From Pseudobacter sp051955275 (GTDB lineage: Bacteria; Bacteroidota; Bacteroidia; Chitinophagales; Chitinophagaceae): a stretch of DNA of 64,000 nt. Positions 17,414 through 26,491 of the stretch are shown here, in pieces. The stretch is from contig NZ_JBQCGW010000138.1 in assembly GCF_051955275.1 (NCBI RefSeq), positions 1 through 64,000 on the forward strand, given 5' to 3'. The number at the start of each line of letters is the position of its first letter. The first letter of the stretch is position 1. The translations under genes were made by a program, and so were the position numbers. The notes beneath the pieces were generated by a model. The model searched no databases, was not told where the DNA came from, and was given only the letters and a program-made list of their open reading frames with translations.

Positions 17414-18250
17414 TTACAAATTACCGATCGCCTGCAGGTCTATATTGTATTGTGTTTTGTAATAGTTGATCACAAGATTGTATTTCCTTTTAAAATTGCC
17501 CTTAGGGTCGAAGGAAGGCGTGAACACATTGGCATCGAGCCAGGTCTTGTGATGGCCGGTTATTACTGTGATATAGTCGGCTACATCCTGGTATATGGTA
17601 CCACCAAGCCGGTAAAAGAAATATCCGGCTTCTCTCATGAACGTGGGATCGGGTGAGTAACCTGAATTTGCCGGAGTAAAGTTTGGAGGAACTGCAATAT
17701 TCCCCATCAGCAATCCCTTCAGCCATAAAGCGCCATGCAGTCCTCCCCTGGCGGAGTCTGCTGCTTCGTGAGACAGGCCGGAAAGCCGGCCGGTCAAACC
17801 AAAGGTGATATTGCTGTAACCCGGAGCTGCAGGCAACTCCAGCGTGTCAAATGGAAATGATTCCCGCTTCTTAAGGATCTTTGAGGCAAGCAGGATCTTG
17901 AATGGCAGGTTCTTTTGCAGGAATTCCTCCGGGTATTTGCTGATCAGCTGTTGCTGTAAAAAGTCGATTGTTTCCTGAATACCATTGGGGCCTGCGGCCG
18001 GCGCGGAAATATTGACCTCAGTAAGACCGGTAAAATTATACGTAAAATCCGCCTGGTTGTATTTGTAGAGGATCACGGAATTGTATTTTTTATAGAATTC
18101 CATGATCTGCTGGTCATATGGTTCATTTCCCTGCGGGAGCTGGTATTTCCGGGCGTCATCATCATTCTTTATGATGTCGTTTTCCTTTTTACAGGAAGCC
18201 AGGGTAATCAGCATCACCGCCACGTAAACAGCTGAATGGATCTTATTCAT
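17414..18250 (-). CDS. SusD-associated metallopeptidase-like lipoprotein lacking HExxH
   Basis: The start at 18250 gives a lipoprotein signal (HSAVYVAVMLITLASC); an ATG at 18271 is an alternative. The protein has the layout of the putative zinc-binding metallopeptidase family (PF15890) that often follows SusD genes. Matching features are the N-terminal acidic linker, a middle region, a FFYRL / QDVADYITV segment corresponding to the usual EDFAE helix, and the C-terminal YKTQYNIDLQAI. The zinc motif expected as HExxH is replaced by RGGLHGALWLKG, so only one histidine remains in that place. The protein may therefore be a binding protein rather than an enzyme. It begins 19-41 bases after susD and is co-transcribed with it. 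Confidence 0.65.
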   Translation of the reverse strand: MNKIHSAVYVAVMLITLASCKKENDIIKNDDDARKYQLPQGNEPYDQQIMEFYKKYNSVILYKYNQADFTYNFTGLTEVNISAPAAGPNGIQETIDFLQQQLISKYPEEFLQKNLPFKILLASKILKKRESFPFDTLELPAAPGYSNITFGLTGRLSGLSHEAADSARGGLHGALWLKGLLMGNIAVPPNFTPANSGYSPDPTFMREAGYFFYRLGGTIYQDVADYITVITGHHKTWLDANVFTPSFDPKGNFKRKYNLVINYYKTQYNIDLQAIGNL

Positions 18251-18290
18251 ATGCTGGAAATATTTGTTCATGAATAAAAATATTGTGGGG

Positions 18291-19784
18291 TTAATTCAGG
18301 GGTACTCTTGTTGGTCCTTTGGGATTCTGGATCAGGTTGAAGTTGAGGTTGGTGGCAGCATCCGGCAGCTGTAAAGTATATTGCGGGTCGTGCGCATTCA
18401 GCTGATAGATCTTGTCAGCCACTCCTTTTCGCTGATACACATGTTTGATGGCGGGCATGCCATACCTGCGGAGATCATACCAGCGGTGGCCTTCAGAGAA
18501 GAGCTCTCTTCTTCTTTCATCCCGGCAGAACTGCAGGAGCTCGGGTCCGGTCATCAAAGTAAGTGGTTGGAAATCGGCGGGCCTGAATCTTTTTGACCTG
18601 AGGAAGTTGAGGTCATCCAGTGCTTTCTGGGCCTGTGCTACATCTCCGGTTTTGATATACAGCTGCGCGTACGCTTCAGCGCGGTTCAGGTAAGCTTCAG
18701 AAACCCTTAACGCTGATCCGCTGAACTTCTGGGCATTCTCCAGATTTCTTTTATTGCTGGAATATCTGACAGGTGCATACATCCGGAGGAACTCAGGTAA
18801 TTCAGAAAAGTAATGAGTTGTTCTGATATCTGTTGCCTCAAACTTACTGGCCAGGTCTTCTGAAATGCTGTACAGCATACTGGCGTTGATATCCTGAAAA
18901 TCTTTCTCATCACTGAACAACCATAATGTTTCTTCATTAGGTTTTGTACAAACGGGAATGAATGGGTCCATGTAATAATACTCGGGCCATGTGTTCAGAT
19001 CGATGATGGTGGGATGAACGCTGATCACCCTGTCTGCATGTGTGATCACCTCCTGCCATTTCTCTGTGAACAATCCGATCCTGGAAGTCAGCAAATGGGA
19101 AGCGAGGTAATTGAAGCGATAGCTGCTCATTCTCTTACCTTTTTCAAGCAGTTCATTAGCCTGGTTCAGGTCTTTTTCAATCTGGGCATATACCTCGGCA
19201 ACGGTGTTGCGGAAGGGCATTTTTTCAGACAAGCCGGAACTGAGGATGAGCGGAACCGCCAGGTGTTGATCCGGCGTGGTAGTAGAATCGTTGTAGGGAT
19301 TACCATAAAGATTTGCCAGGTTGAAATAGTAAAAAGCCCTGAGCGCAAGGGCTTCCCCTTTCAGCTGGTCTTTCTCTGCCTGTGTACCTACAGATCCATC
19401 AACATTGTCCAGGGCAATATTGCAGCCTGCGATCAGGTCATAATATTTCTTGTAGGAGTTGGTTACTTCCAGGCTAGCCAAACCGGTGGCATCGATCCTG
19501 CGTGCGAAGTCCCATTGCCAGGAGAAAGCACCCAGTGGCTTTTCTGCTGTAATGGGATCGTCCTGGGCTGTTGGATAAGAGTAACACTGCAGGTCATCAT
19601 CCATGAACTGGATCCCTGAATACAAATAAGTGGTCGGAATTGAATATCCTTCATTGAAAAGCAGCGCGCTGTAATCATCAGTTGTTTCCGGTGTCATTTC
19701 GCTCTGAGAGCGGCTTTCCAGGAATTTCTTGCATGAGCCCATCGTAATGATGGCTATAAATAGATAAAATATTCTGAGGTTCAT
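18291..19784 (-). CDS. SusD/RagB-family surface lipoprotein (FecIR-controlled system)
   Basis: ATG at 19784 begins a lipoprotein signal (NLRIFYLFIAIITMGSC); the longer frame uses TTG and overlaps susC. Typical SusD features are present: the TPR-rich helical core with ALALRAFYYFNLANLYGNPY, EVYAQIEKDLNQANELL and the C-terminal EAYLNRAEAYAQL, with ERRRELFSEGHRWYDLRRYG near residues 430-450. SusD proteins cap the SusC channel and bind ligand at the cell surface. This one sits 20 bases after its susC. No carbohydrate-active enzyme is in the cluster, and the neighbours are peptidase-like, so peptide or glycopeptide cargo is a fair guess. Confidence 0.92.
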   Translation of the reverse strand: MNLRIFYLFIAIITMGSCKKFLESRSQSEMTPETTDDYSALLFNEGYSIPTTYLYSGIQFMDDDLQCYSYPTAQDDPITAEKPLGAFSWQWDFARRIDATGLASLEVTNSYKKYYDLIAGCNIALDNVDGSVGTQAEKDQLKGEALALRAFYYFNLANLYGNPYNDSTTTPDQHLAVPLILSSGLSEKMPFRNTVAEVYAQIEKDLNQANELLEKGKRMSSYRFNYLASHLLTSRIGLFTEKWQEVITHADRVISVHPTIIDLNTWPEYYYMDPFIPVCTKPNEETLWLFSDEKDFQDINASMLYSISEDLASKFEATDIRTTHYFSELPEFLRMYAPVRYSSNKRNLENAQKFSGSALRVSEAYLNRAEAYAQLYIKTGDVAQAQKALDDLNFLRSKRFRPADFQPLTLMTGPELLQFCRDERRRELFSEGHRWYDLRRYGMPAIKHVYQRKGVADKIYQLNAHDPQYTLQLPDAATNLNFNLIQNPKGPTRVPLN

Positions 19785-19804
19785 AACAGACTGTTTGAAA
19801 ATGA

Positions 19805-22800
19805 TCAAAATCCAATACCCAGGCTAAGTGTATAGCTCCTTGTAATAGGCAATGCAGTGCTGCCGAGATTTGAAGCTTCAGGGTCCTGTCCGCGGAATTC
19901 CTTGCTGGTAATGATGAATGGATTGGCAATGAATCCGGAAAGGGTCATGTTCCTTACGCCCCATTTCAGCAGTTTTTTATCCGCAAAAGTATAACCGAGC
20001 GACATGCTCGTGCAGCGCAGGTAGTTGCCACTCACAAGGCGGGCGGTAGAATAATCATAGATCATGTAAGGATTCTTCCCGAACGTTGACAATACCGGCA
20101 TATCCACATCAAAGAATGGGGAACCTGCGGGAATATTGGTAAAGGCCGGAATATTCGTATATTTTTCGTCACCTGGTTTCCTCCAGCGATCAAGGTATTC
20201 CCTGGAAAGATTGGCCTCTTCGTTAGGTACACTGACCGCTGCATTTCCGGTAGAGAACAGTTTGTTCAATCGTCTTTTGTTGCCTGTCTTTACCACAAAA
20301 TTGGCTCCGAATGAAAATCGTTTATAGCGGATAGAGGTAGTGGAACCGAATTCAAGTGTTGGGTCCCTGGGACCGGAATACACCAGGAAGCTTCCCGGGT
20401 CGTCAGGGTTATAGGCCTCTTTTTTATACCTGAAGTCATAAAGCGGAAGACCATTCTGTGGGCTGAGCCCTGTAAAATTGAAAGAGTAAAATGATTCAAG
20501 GGGTGTACCTGGAAGGATCACGGTACCATTGAGGTAATCGAACAGGGTGAATAAGCTCTGGGAGTTCCCTACCTCATTTTTTACATAAGAGAAGTTAAAG
20601 GTTTGTGACCATTCAAAATTCTTTTTCCTGACAGGAGTTACCGTGATAGTTCCGTCCCATCCGGAATTGTTCATTTCCCCATAGTTCATATACATCTGGG
20701 CCATGCCATATTCCTGTCCGATATTTTTGGACGTAAGCAGGTCACTGGTGACTTTGCGGTATGCATTAAAGCTCAGGTTCACACGTCCTTCAAAGAAGCT
20801 CGCATCAACGCCCAGGTTATAACTTTTTGTTTTTTCCCAACGTAATTCCGGATAAGGCAGGCTTTTCAATTCAAGCAGCGATTCTCCTGACCTGGTATCG
20901 AAGGGATTGCTGGGGTATTTTGCGATCAGGTTCGGGCCAACATCACGTACCACATTACCTGCAGAACCATAAGATGCTCTGATGGATAGCTGGGTCAGCC
21001 ATTTCCTGTCTCTGAACCAGTTTTCCGAATGTACATCCCAACGGCCGCTGATCACCCAGTTAGGCAGGAACCGTGAATTGGAATACTGTCCGAAGCGGTT
21101 AGATCCGTCTGTACGCACTGTGCCGTACACGGTATACTTGCCCAGCAGCCGGTAGCTGACCATTCCCATCCAGGACAGATAGTTTTCAAGTGTATTGGTT
21201 GATACTATGGAATGTCTTGGTGCAGGTGCAGCAGTATAAGCGTCGCTGAAATAAGTATTGCCTCTGTCAGGATAATATCCAATTTCCACACTGCTGATAC
21301 CATCTGATTTCAATGACCTGATCTCGTTGCCCAGATCGATACTGAACTGGTCCCTGTTCTCAAACAGGTTAAGGTCGTAACGCAGCTGATGGCGCGCAGT
21401 AAAGTTCAGAGAATTTACATTCTGGGGATATGCTACTCCCCCATTAGGAAAGCGGGAGTTCTGGAACATCTGTGTGCTTTTGTCGAACGCACCGAAGTCG
21501 AATCCCCTGTGAATGGCTACGGCATGTGTGCGGTCTGACTGAAAAGCGAAAGTGGTGCTGGAGGCAGCGCTCATGCCATAGTTTGCCGTGAACGTAAGTC
21601 CTTTCATTACCCTGTAATTCAGGCTGGCCACCAGGTTGGCATCAGTGCCGCTGTTTGAATTACCTGACTGTGCCAGTTCATTCCGGAAGTTATAATGTAT
21701 GGGGTTATTGTATGTTACACCTCCGTAACTTACAGAGGCTGTTCCTTTCTGGTAGAACTGGTCCGGGGAGATGGCTCTAGAAGTTCTCAATGCATAGTCC
21801 AGCGGGTTCAATCCGTAAAAGCCGGATGCTTTCCTGTAACTGGCATCCAGCCCGATGGAGATCCGCAGCTTGCGGGTTGCATCGATATCCAGGTTTGCCC
21901 TTGCAGAATAGAGTTCCAGATCGTCTCCTTTCATGGCTCCTTTGTTACTGTTATAGCCACCGGAAAAATAATAAGTTGTTTTGCCTGTGCCGCCGGAAAT
22001 GCTGATGGAATGAGTGTGATTGAGGGCATTCCTGGTCAGCATTTTCAACCAGTCGGTATTCATGTATTCCAGCTCCTTCACTTTAGCGGCAAATTCTTCC
22101 TGTGTGATTTCCCTGTTGTTGAGCTTTACCACCAGGCCTTCATAAGAGATATCTATCGGAGGAGTAGCATAATAAATGCCATCATTGATCATTTCCCTGG
22201 AAAAGTTAACCCGTTCCTGGGAATTCATCAGGTAGAGCTGATCATAATTGGGTCTGCCTGTGAAGCCTACCGATGATGAATAACCGAAACTTGTGGGACC
22301 TGCTTTCCCGCGTTTTGTTCTCACCACGATCACTCCGTTTGCGGCCCGTACTCCATACACGGAGGTGGCAGCCGCATCTTTAAGTACGGTGACGCTTTCG
22401 ATATCGTTGGGATTCACACCTGCAATGGCATTCCCTACAATGGCAAAGTTTGAATTGGAAGCGTCGGCCAGGGCGGCATTCAATTGCAGCGGGTTCAGGT
22501 TTACCTTGTCTTCCCGTATAATATCATCCACTACCCAAAGTGGCGCTGCATTACCAAGGATGGTGGAAGTACCACGGATGCGGATCTTCGGCGCGGCAGA
22601 CGGGCTGCCGGAATTGAATACAGTGGTCATGCCAGGAACTTTACCCTGCAACATCTGTGCAACGGATGCCACACCGGGCTGCATGAAATCTTCAGCCTTT
22701 AACACAGTAACAGCACCGGTGAGCATTCGTTTATCGATCTTCTGATAACCGGTCACCACATATTCAGTCATCACAGTAGGTGCCGTGTCCAGTGCAATTT

Positions 22801-23395
22801 TTATAAAATCATCCTTTTTTACCACTACCTGTTCGGTTTTCATACCGAGGTAGCTGAAGCGAAGGATGTCGTTCTCTTTTGCCGTGAGGTTGAATACCCC
22901 TTTGGAATCGGTAGTGAGACCTCTTTTTTCAGGAAGCACCATGATGGAAACATTTGAAAGCGGAGCTCCCTGGTTATCCACCACCTGCCCGTTCACATTG
23001 TATAACTTGCCGGCCCTTACACTTTCTTTTTTTGTCTGCCTGGTAACCAGCAGAATATCGCCAGTGGTTCCTTCCACATAAACCAGGGAAGTACCGGCAA
23101 GGATCTTGTCGAGCACCTGGCGGCCTGATTTGTCGGAAAGTTCTACGGAAATATTGGGTTGTTTGCTCACTTCATCCTGCTGAAAGGAAATATGAACTCC
23201 TGATAATTCCTTTAGTTTGCGCAGGGCTTCTGCCAGCGACACATTCGATACTTTGTAATTGATTTTTTTGTCCAGGGGCCTTTTTGCCTGGGCATAAACG
23301 GAGAGAGAAGAGCTGGCCAGCAGTAGTAGCAGCGCGGAGTACATAATAAGCTCACGCGCCCGTTTTGGAACAGGTAGCAATACAAAATTTCTCAT
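19805..23395 (-). CDS. SusC/RagA-family TonB-linked transporter with N-terminal STN signalling domain
   Basis: This 1196-residue protein has a long basic signal peptide (ending near SVYAQA, residue 37). An STN domain at about 47-118 (VSLAEALRKLKELSGVHISF) is followed by a CarboxypepD-reg-like domain (VNGQVVDNQGAPLSNVSIMV), the plug (EYVTGYQKIDKRMLTGAV, then VTVLKDAAATSVYGVRAANG) and a large barrel with SusC signatures. The STN domain contacts FecR-type anti-sigma factors, which fits the fecR and sigma genes immediately upstream (81 bases to fecR). Ligand binding at the surface would therefore induce the operon through FecR and FecI. The gene pairs with the SusD at 18291-19784. Confidence 0.93.
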   Translation of the reverse strand: MRNFVLLPVPKRARELIMYSALLLLLASSSLSVYAQAKRPLDKKINYKVSNVSLAEALRKLKELSGVHISFQQDEVSKQPNISVELSDKSGRQVLDKILAGTSLVYVEGTTGDILLVTRQTKKESVRAGKLYNVNGQVVDNQGAPLSNVSIMVLPEKRGLTTDSKGVFNLTAKENDILRFSYLGMKTEQVVVKKDDFIKIALDTAPTVMTEYVVTGYQKIDKRMLTGAVTVLKAEDFMQPGVASVAQMLQGKVPGMTTVFNSGSPSAAPKIRIRGTSTILGNAAPLWVVDDIIREDKVNLNPLQLNAALADASNSNFAIVGNAIAGVNPNDIESVTVLKDAAATSVYGVRAANGVIVVRTKRGKAGPTSFGYSSSVGFTGRPNYDQLYLMNSQERVNFSREMINDGIYYATPPIDISYEGLVVKLNNREITQEEFAAKVKELEYMNTDWLKMLTRNALNHTHSISISGGTGKTTYYFSGGYNSNKGAMKGDDLELYSARANLDIDATRKLRISIGLDASYRKASGFYGLNPLDYALRTSRAISPDQFYQKGTASVSYGGVTYNNPIHYNFRNELAQSGNSNSGTDANLVASLNYRVMKGLTFTANYGMSAASSTTFAFQSDRTHAVAIHRGFDFGAFDKSTQMFQNSRFPNGGVAYPQNVNSLNFTARHQLRYDLNLFENRDQFSIDLGNEIRSLKSDGISSVEIGYYPDRGNTYFSDAYTAAPAPRHSIVSTNTLENYLSWMGMVSYRLLGKYTVYGTVRTDGSNRFGQYSNSRFLPNWVISGRWDVHSENWFRDRKWLTQLSIRASYGSAGNVVRDVGPNLIAKYPSNPFDTRSGESLLELKSLPYPELRWEKTKSYNLGVDASFFEGRVNLSFNAYRKVTSDLLTSKNIGQEYGMAQMYMNYGEMNNSGWDGTITVTPVRKKNFEWSQTFNFSYVKNEVGNSQSLFTLFDYLNGTVILPGTPLESFYSFNFTGLSPQNGLPLYDFRYKKEAYNPDDPGSFLVYSGPRDPTLEFGSTTSIRYKRFSFGANFVVKTGNKRRLNKLFSTGNAAVSVPNEEANLSREYLDRWRKPGDEKYTNIPAFTNIPAGSPFFDVDMPVLSTFGKNPYMIYDYSTARLVSGNYLRCTSMSLGYTFADKKLLKWGVRNMTLSGFIANPFIITSKEFRGQDPEASNLGSTALPITRSYTLSLGIGF

Positions 23396-23476
23396 TTCAA
23401 AGCAGTTTAAATTTGATCAGATCAGGCCGGCATCGGGCCTTAAAGGATAGGAAGGTTTAAAGGGTATGGTCAGCCA

Positions 23477-24658
23477 TCAACGGGATACACGCACCACTCT
23501 ACCGGACACGGTGAACTTTAGTCCCTCGGTAGTGGAACTGATATGGTCCAGTACTGCCTGCAGGTTGTCCGGCGCGGCTATGTCTACTGTAAACCGGATA
23601 TCCTTCAGAGATGAATCTTCAAACTCAAACTCATAATCATATGAACGGCTCAGCATCACTGCAATATTGCCGAGTGACTGGTCTTCCAGGTACAACTCTC
23701 CATCCTTCCAGCCAGTGAACAGTCTCGTGAACACGGGCGACTTGCCTGATTTTCCTGTTTCGGTATTATAAGAAGATTGTTCACCGGGTGTCAGCACCAC
23801 AGCATTGGATGGATCACTTACTCTTACTTTTCCTTTTTCAAGTGTTGTGTATACGATCCTGTCATATGCCTTTACATTGAAGGCCGTTCCAAGTACTTCC
23901 ACATAAAGGCTGCCGCTGTGAACGATGAATGGTTTGTTCTCATCTTTTTCAACATCGAAATATGCTTCGCCTTCCAGCGTCACTTCGCGCTTCAGGCCGT
24001 TGAAGGAAACGGGGAACTTAAGGCGTGATTCCGCATTCAGCCACACCAGTGTGCCATCAGGCAGCTTCACCTGTGATTTCTTGCCCCTGGGAACTATCAG
24101 TGTGTTGTATAATACCTCGCCGGATTTACTGCCAGCCTGGCCATAGACCAGTTGTTCTTCCGTGGCATCGATGGCAACACCGTTTTTTTCGGTTATGGAT
24201 TGACGTTTACCCAGGTTCAGCTTTTGACCGTCTGCCAGTACCAACTGTACATCGCCTGTTGGAGGCTGGTCTGCGCGGCTTACTGAATCACGGTGGTCTG
24301 CCAGGCCAGTTGCTCCTTTTTTGCCGGAGGGTGCAAACCACCAGAAAGCTCCGGCAGCCAGCAGCAGTAACACTGCAGCTGCAGCCAGCTTGTATCGGAA
24401 GAGGCTCACCACTCTGGTTCCGCTGCCGGAAGCAATGTCTTCATTTCCGATACGTTCTCTCAGGCTTTCCCAGCCCTCGTTCACCGGAAAGCTTTTATCC
24501 GCGTTCACGGGCCTGAGCCTTGCTCTCAACCTTTTGAAGAATAGCAATACACTCCGCTCCTCCCCTGTAAGGCCGGATTGTTCCGGATCGATGGAAGGCT
24601 GGTCAAGTTGCTCTTCAAGCTTCTGCCAACGGATATTATCTTCTTCTTTCAGTTCCAT
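23477..24658 (-). CDS. FecR-family anti-sigma factor
   Basis: This 393-residue protein has a cytoplasmic N-terminal part (about 1-85), one membrane span (LAAAAVLLLLAAGAFWWFAP, about 88-107) and a periplasmic FecR domain. The FecR domain starts with NTLIVPRGKKSQVKLPDG and continues VWLNAESRLKFPVSF, EVTLEGEAYFDVEKD and VLGTAFNVKAY. A DUF4974 domain closes the protein (LEDQSLGNIAVMLSRSYDYEF). It relays the STN signal of the SusC transporter to the ECF sigma factor encoded 61 bases upstream. All the domains expected for the Bacteroidota form are present. Confidence 0.93.
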   Translation of the reverse strand: MELKEEDNIRWQKLEEQLDQPSIDPEQSGLTGEERSVLLFFKRLRARLRPVNADKSFPVNEGWESLRERIGNEDIASGSGTRVVSLFRYKLAAAAVLLLLAAGAFWWFAPSGKKGATGLADHRDSVSRADQPPTGDVQLVLADGQKLNLGKRQSITEKNGVAIDATEEQLVYGQAGSKSGEVLYNTLIVPRGKKSQVKLPDGTLVWLNAESRLKFPVSFNGLKREVTLEGEAYFDVEKDENKPFIVHSGSLYVEVLGTAFNVKAYDRIVYTTLEKGKVRVSDPSNAVVLTPGEQSSYNTETGKSGKSPVFTRLFTGWKDGELYLEDQSLGNIAVMLSRSYDYEFEFEDSSLKDIRFTVDIAAPDNLQAVLDHISSTTEGLKFTVSGRVVRVSR

Positions 24659-24719
24659 ATGAATAGTATCAGCACCTGTTAAACACCATCCGGACCGATA
24701 AGGGTGAATGGCTTTTCAT

Positions 24720-25286
24720 TTATTTTTTTATAAAGAAATACAGCAACAGCAAATGGAGCAGCCACGCACATTCCTGCCGGAGGAACTGGTATGCAAGCCT
24801 GATCTGTGTTTTCACTGTATTGATGGAAATTCCCATTTTTTCCGCCACCTGTGCGTAGGTCAGACCTTCCTGGTTAGATGACAGAAAGATGGCCTTTCTT
24901 TGTTCGGGCAGCTTTTCGATGGCCTTCCAGAGTGCCTTGTTCTTCTCCTCTTCATCGGCATTGTCAAATGTTGATTTGGGCTGTTCTGCGGCAGCATTGA
25001 TGAAGACCGATTCATCGGTGACAGCTATTTTCTTATTATTTCTCAGGTAATTCAGACTTGCATTTTTCACGGCACGAAGCGCATAACTTTTAAAATCTCC
25101 AATGATCACCATTTCCTTTCGCCTGTTCCAGCAGAGGAAAAAGAAATCCTGCACTACATCCCGGGCGGCCTCTTCACTCCCACTCACGTAGTAGGCAGCC
25201 TGGCATAATGCCTGGTAATGTTCTCTGAAGAGCACTTCAAGAGCTGACAGATCTATAATATTTCCCTGGTTACCTTCCATTAGCAA
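24720..25286 (-). CDS. ECF RNA polymerase sigma factor (FecI-like) with hydrophobic C-terminal tail
   Basis: This 188-residue protein has region 2 (ALEVLFREHYQALCQAAYYV, then DVVQDFFFLCWNRR) and region 4 (LPEQRKAIFLSSNQEGLTYA, then EKMGISINTVKTQIRLA). It is followed by fecR, susC and susD, the usual order in which the sigma factor is released from FecR upon ligand import and transcribes the operon. The last 15 residues (WLLHLLLLYFFIKK) form a hydrophobic stretch ending in two lysines, which could hold the protein at the inner membrane. Starts at residue 1 or residue 3 are both possible. Confidence 0.92.
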   Translation of the reverse strand: MLMEGNQGNIIDLSALEVLFREHYQALCQAAYYVSGSEEAARDVVQDFFFLCWNRRKEMVIIGDFKSYALRAVKNASLNYLRNNKKIAVTDESVFINAAAEQPKSTFDNADEEEKNKALWKAIEKLPEQRKAIFLSSNQEGLTYAQVAEKMGISINTVKTQIRLAYQFLRQECAWLLHLLLLYFFIKK

Positions 25287-25586
25287 ATCCGAAAAATAGG
25301 CGTTTTAAGCAGTTATACAGGAAAGGTAAAATGAAGCATTTTTCATCGGCGGGCAACAGTCAAATATAAAATAATTTAGCTGCTTCCGGCCCTATTGGCG
25401 CTTAATCGGGTACCAGGGACCCTGACCGGGTATTCCGGGCGGGCCAAGAGTATATATTGAGTTACAGTTATCCGGATCAATGGAGAGGAGCAGTTTCTTC
25501 ATCGCAATGACAGATGTTTGGTTAACTATCTAACACCATGCAGCCGGAAAAGGGTGAAGGCCGGATAATATTTTTAAAAGAAATTC
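25287..25586. other. 300-base gap upstream of the sigma-factor gene
   Basis: It contains an exact minus-strand -7 box (TATATTTG, read from 25368 to 25361), about 75 bases before the sigma-factor start, without a recognisable -33 TTTG at the right distance. A short perfect inverted repeat (CAGGG-A-CCCTG) lies at 25414-25424. No convincing gene was seen. Confidence 0.5.
25361..25368 (-). promoter_or_regulatory. Candidate -7 box for the fecI-fecR-susCD operon
   Basis: Read on the minus strand it is TATATTTG, an exact match to TAnnTTTG. The predicted leader to the sigma-factor start at 25286 is about 65-70 bases. No -33 element lies 19-21 bases upstream, so an alternative sigma factor could contribute. 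Confidence 0.35.
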
Positions 25587-26339
25587 TCAGAAGACGCCGG
25601 AATACAGTTTGGTGGCGTAATTGATCACGATAAGCTCGTTCTCCTTGTACCTTTGAAACAGGCGTTCCAGGTCTTCCAGCATTTCATCATAACCGGCATC
25701 ACCTTTGGCAGGCATATACGAAGAGGACATGAGCCTTCCTTTCAGGCCTTCATAATCGAAAACCTGTTTATTGGGGAATATATTCAGTTGCATCGGAGCC
25801 GGATCGAAGAAGAGGGCAATGTCTTCGTCCCTGATATTGCGATGGTCCACTTTTACATAATCGATGGCATGTTGCAGGATCAGTGCATCATATTCTCTTT
25901 CAAATGGTGTCTCGGAGAGTCTTTCGTTCCAGATCAGCACCAGCAAACCGTCTTTTTTCAGGATCCTTCTGAATTCTGTTTTGCATTTTTCCCGGTCGAA
26001 CCAGTGGAAAGCTTGTCCTGCTATGATGGCATCCACGCTATTTTCGGGTAATGTGGTGTTTTCTGCAGTGCCCTTAACCGCTGTGAATTCCGGAAAATTT
26101 CCCAATACTTCAATGGCTTTATTGAGCATTTCCGTGTTAGGCTCCACGGCCTTCACCTGGTAACCTGTTTCCAGGAAGGGTATTGAGGAGATCCCTGTTC
26201 CTGCTCCGATATCTGCGATCACTTTTTTATTGTCCAGATCATACTCCTCTTCCAGGAAGCTGATGATCTGCCTGGGATAATGTGGCCTGTACTTTACATA
26301 ATCCTCTACCCTGTTGCTGAATCTTTTGGTACTGTCCAT
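25587..26339 (-). CDS. Class I SAM-dependent methyltransferase
   Basis: This 250-residue cytosolic protein has the Rossmann methyltransferase motifs. Motif I is VIADIGAGTGISSIPFLETG (about 39-58), and the acidic end of strand 2 is VKAVEPNTEML. These are followed by VDAIIAGQAFHWFDRE and ILKKDGLLVLIWNER. This arrangement is typical of the Methyltransf_11 / UbiE-like group acting on small molecules, but the acceptor cannot be deduced. It stands alone between the FecIR-SusCD operon and the alginate locus, with a separate 152-base upstream gap. Confidence 0.85.
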   Translation of the reverse strand: MDSTKRFSNRVEDYVKYRPHYPRQIISFLEEEYDLDNKKVIADIGAGTGISSIPFLETGYQVKAVEPNTEMLNKAIEVLGNFPEFTAVKGTAENTTLPENSVDAIIAGQAFHWFDREKCKTEFRRILKKDGLLVLIWNERLSETPFEREYDALILQHAIDYVKVDHRNIRDEDIALFFDPAPMQLNIFPNKQVFDYEGLKGRLMSSSYMPAKGDAGYDEMLEDLERLFQRYKENELIVINYATKLYSGVF

Positions 26340-26423
26340 ATACTTCCTTTTCCTGGTTAGTTTTCAAATGTACGTCAACCTGTTGGTTCCGGTTGTAGGC
26401 CGGCTACTACCCAACAAGATAGG

Positions 26424-26449
26424 AAAAGGGCCGCACATGCGTGCAGCCC
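26424..26449 (-). terminator. Intrinsic terminator of the alginate locus
   Basis: On the plus strand GGGC-C-GCAC (26428-26436) pairs with GTGC-A-GCCC (26441-26449) around ATGC. Read on the minus strand the hairpin is followed by TTTTCC, giving the T-tract of an intrinsic terminator about 40 bases after the SDR stop codon. Confidence 0.65.
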
Positions 26450-26491
26450 GCTGTTTAACCAGTGATTTTCAACAGGGACAAACCAGTATGT

